From: Whalleya microplaca
Lineage: Eukaryota; Ascomycota; Sordariomycetes; Xylariales; Xylariaceae
Reading direction: 5' to 3'
Assembly: GCA_022497155.1 (NCBI GenBank)
Contig: MU385732.1
Coordinates: 62,001 to 126,000, forward strand
Length of the DNA stretch: 64,000 nucleotides
In this document: positions 61,753 to 64,000 of the stretch, piece by piece
Layout: the number at the start of each line of letters is the position of its first letter
How positions within the stretch are numbered: position 1 is the first letter of the stretch
Position numbers and translations under genes: made by a program
The notes under the pieces: generated by a model
Database searches by the model: none
The model's input: only the letters and a program-made list of their open reading frames with translations
Told to the model about the DNA's origin: nothing

Positions 61753-64000
61753 ATGAGGGCTACGAGAGCTTCACGGGCGATAGCCTCAACGTGGCCTATC
61801 GTCCTCCTCCTCGTCACCCTTTTGTCCACAGCCTCGACCGTGAGCGCGAAAGGCAACCCGACCATCGTCGTCACAGAATTCGAAAACCCTCCCGCTAACC
61901 TGAATTACTTCAAAGGATCCGATGTCGTCCTGTTCCAAGAAGCCTACGGCCGCACTGTTTGGCGTTCTACCGATGCAGGCGCAACATGGTCGCAAGCTGA
62001 CGGAATCGATCATAGCAAGGCTGTGGCCTTGGTCATGCACGAATACGAGCCCGACCGTGCTTACATCTTGACCAGCGGCAATGTCCACTGGAAGACACAC
62101 GACAGAGGCGAGACGTGGACGACCTTCTTTACGGACGCATACACCAGCGATTTCACCGAGACTATTGGTCGGTGGATGACTTTCCACGCCGAAGATCCAG
62201 ACAAGATAATGTTTACTGGCATGGAATGCGAGGGCTTTTTCTGCGAAGAGCTCGTCATGTATACTACAGATGGCTTCGAAACTGATGCCAAATTCCTACG
62301 CGGCCGTACCCAGGGCTGCTGGTGGGCCAAATCGTCGCAACTCTTCACTACGGGCCAGGAGGACCTGAACAAACAGAGGATACTGTGCATCATCAGGGGT
62401 GGCATATTTTCTCCTCAGGAGGACAATCGCCTCCTGATATCTGACAATTATTTCAAAGCCGATGGAGCAGATGGCGTTATCCAGGAGTTCGAGCCGGACT
62501 TGAACGGCGACAGCGCAGTTCAGGGCATTGTGAGCATAGTTGAAGTCAAGAAATATCTCCTGGCAGCTGTTACCTCACGGAACACGGCAGAGATGGCCTT
62601 GTACGTGACCGGTGATACCCTGAAGTGGCACCGTGCCATCTTCCCTCACGATCATCAACTCCTCGAAGCCTCGTATACCGTACTAGAAAGTACCAATTAC
62701 AGTATCCAGATCGACGTCAGAACCAGCCGGCGCATGTCGAGACCTATGGGCACCCTGCTTACCAGCAATTCCAACGGCACATATTTTACTAGGAATGTCG
62801 AGCATACAAACCGCAATCTAGACGCTTATGTCGACTTCGAGAAAGTCACCGGAATTCAAGGTATCTTCTTGGTCAATCAAGTAGACAACTGGAAGGAGGT
62901 GGAGCAAGACGACGAGGAAAAGAAGGTTAAGACTAAGATCACCTTCGATGATGGCAGAACCTTCGAGTCCGTCAAGACAGGCGACGAAAAAATCCACCTC
63001 CACTCGGTGACAGAACTCAACAACGTTGGTCCAGTCTTCTCGAGTCCTGCTCCTGGTCTCGTAATGGGCAATGGAAACGAGGGCAGCCATTTGAAAGGCT
63101 ACTGGGAATCTCATCTCTATGTATCTGATGATGCTGGCAGGACCTGGATCAAGGGACCCAAGGGCCCGCACAAGTACGAATTCGGCGACCAGGGTTCGAT
63201 TCTTCTCGCGGTCAGAGATAGCGAGGAAGATGATGTCAAGGAGATTAAATATTCCCTAGACCATGGCCAGAACTGGGAATCTACGAAATTGCCGGACGGC
63301 CTTAGTGTCTCTCCTTGGACATTGACAACTACCCAAGACTCGACTAGTCTCAAGTTTCTGTTTACCGCCCGTAAGGGATCTAGGGAATCGCCAAACGGGT
63401 ATTACGTAATCTCGATTGACTTTGAGGGGCTGCACGAGAACACTTGCAAGGAGAGTGATATGGAAGATTGGTTCGCGCGCGTTGATGACGAAGGTAATCC
63501 AAGTTGTGTGATGGGCCACACACAGAAGTACCACAGGCGAAGGAAAACTGCCGAGTGTTTCATCAAGCAGAAGTTCAAGGATCCTGTTCCAGACTCAGAT
63601 CCATGCGAATGCACTGCTGCCGATTTTGAGTGTGACTTCAATTTTGTTCGAGATGGTGACGGGTGCAAGCCCGCCAGCGCTATCCCAGCTCCGGAAGGGG
63701 CTTGCAAGTCAGATAACTCTGAAGAGACATTCATGGGATCTTCCGGCTGGCGTCTCATACCCGGCAACGAGTGCAAGCGTACCAAGGGAGATCAGAAGGA
63801 TGACCAAAAAGAATGGAAATGCTCGGATGCGAAAAACCCACCAAATGCGCCTGGCAGCGATAAGATCGAGCATATTCAGTGGCCGTTTGAGGGAGACTTC
63901 GACCTTTTCGACAAACATTATCTTGAGCGTGGTGAATTAGACACCGGAGATGGTGAAACAATCATTGCCAGGCCGTACAAGGCCATCTCGCACGAAGCTG
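61753..64000 (+). CDS. vps10: Vacuolar sorting receptor Vps10/sortilin, 5' part (truncated by window end)
   Basis: Type I membrane receptor that sorts vacuolar hydrolases such as carboxypeptidase Y from late Golgi to endosome and is recycled by retromer. The frame is open from ATG 61753 to the window end, 749 codons without an intron; full fungal Vps10 is about 1500 residues, so roughly half is here. A signal peptide is present (about residues 1-35, LLLVTLLSTAS core). The first Vps10 beta-propeller contains Asp-box repeats: STDAGATW, THDRGETW, SDDAGRTW and SLDHGQNW. Cysteine-rich 10CC modules start near residue 565 with CKESDMEDWF and PCECTAADFECDFNF; a second propeller should begin near the end. 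CEGFFCEELVMYTTDGF and GCWWAKSS are typical of fungal Vps10. Confidence 0.96.
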   Translation, partial: MRATRASRAIASTWPIVLLLVTLLSTASTVSAKGNPTIVVTEFENPPANLNYFKGSDVVLFQEAYGRTVWRSTDAGATWSQADGIDHSKAVALVMHEYEPDRAYILTSGNVHWKTHDRGETWTTFFTDAYTSDFTETIGRWMTFHAEDPDKIMFTGMECEGFFCEELVMYTTDGFETDAKFLRGRTQGCWWAKSSQLFTTGQEDLNKQRILCIIRGGIFSPQEDNRLLISDNYFKADGADGVIQEFEPDLNGDSAVQGIVSIVEVKKYLLAAVTSRNTAEMALYVTGDTLKWHRAIFPHDHQLLEASYTVLESTNYSIQIDVRTSRRMSRPMGTLLTSNSNGTYFTRNVEHTNRNLDAYVDFEKVTGIQGIFLVNQVDNWKEVEQDDEEKKVKTKITFDDGRTFESVKTGDEKIHLHSVTELNNVGPVFSSPAPGLVMGNGNEGSHLKGYWESHLYVSDDAGRTWIKGPKGPHKYEFGDQGSILLAVRDSEEDDVKEIKYSLDHGQNWESTKLPDGLSVSPWTLTTTQDSTSLKFLFTARKGSRESPNGYYVISIDFEGLHENTCKESDMEDWFARVDDEGNPSCVMGHTQKYHRRRKTAECFIKQKFKDPVPDSDPCECTAADFECDFNFVRDGDGCKPASAIPAPEGACKSDNSEETFMGSSGWRLIPGNECKRTKGDQKDDQKEWKCSDAKNPPNAPGSDKIEHIQWPFEGDFDLFDKHYLERGELDTGDGETIIARPYKAISHEA

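Overview
The window looks like nuclear DNA of a filamentous ascomycete, most likely a Pezizomycotina mould of the Sordariomycete type. Genes are split by short introns of about 50-110 bp, with GTAAGT-like donors, CTAAC/CTGAC-like branch sites and YAG acceptors. Gene content is single-copy fungal housekeeping on both strands. Intergenic DNA is TA-rich and carries recurring TACCTAGGTA-type palindromes and short tandem repeats. I see no rRNA, convincing tRNA, transposon, CRISPR array, prokaryotic operon or secondary-metabolite cluster.

Layout. 1-9.6 kb: alkaline ceramidase, prefoldin subunit 1, a coiled-coil protein with a native hexahistidine run, the Hem25-type mitochondrial carrier and COG8. 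10.4-21.1 kb: a TLC-domain membrane protein, the endocytic scaffold Sla1 and AMP deaminase. 22.4-28.0 kb: a Yea4-type nucleotide-sugar transporter and the PP2A B regulatory subunit. 30.5-45.1 kb: an unknown W-motif protein, the fission dynamin Dnm1, RanGAP, a 1548-residue F-box/zinc-finger protein and a serine/proline-rich unknown. 45.3-52.0 kb: Arp2/3 subunit ARPC1, U2 snRNP B'', the autophagy enzyme Atg10 and a family 47 alpha-mannosidase. 53.1-64.0 kb: an amino-acid permease, an NTF2-like protein, a small PX-like protein and the first half of the sorting receptor Vps10, which runs off the window.

The genes do not form one pathway. Several act in membrane traffic: Sla1 and ARPC1 in actin-driven endocytosis; COG8, the nucleotide-sugar transporter and the mannosidase in Golgi/ER glycosylation; Vps10 in Golgi-to-vacuole sorting; Atg10 in autophagy; Dnm1 in organelle fission. 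This is probably ordinary gene order, not a functional cluster.

Most gene models were rebuilt by joining exons by eye, checking reading phase at each junction and using the conserved protein to choose splice sites. This moved several starts away from the longest open frame (Hem25 carrier, nucleotide-sugar transporter, ARPC1, mannosidase, TLC protein) and recovered tiny exons (17, 24 and 26 nt) and one probable GC-AG intron. I did not find a clearly new biological system. The best candidates for follow-up are the aromatic/acidic/SP repeat protein at 56.3-58.0 kb, the VW-motif protein at 30.5 kb, the PX-like orphan beside Vps10, and the unusual splicing in the transporter and Sla1 genes.
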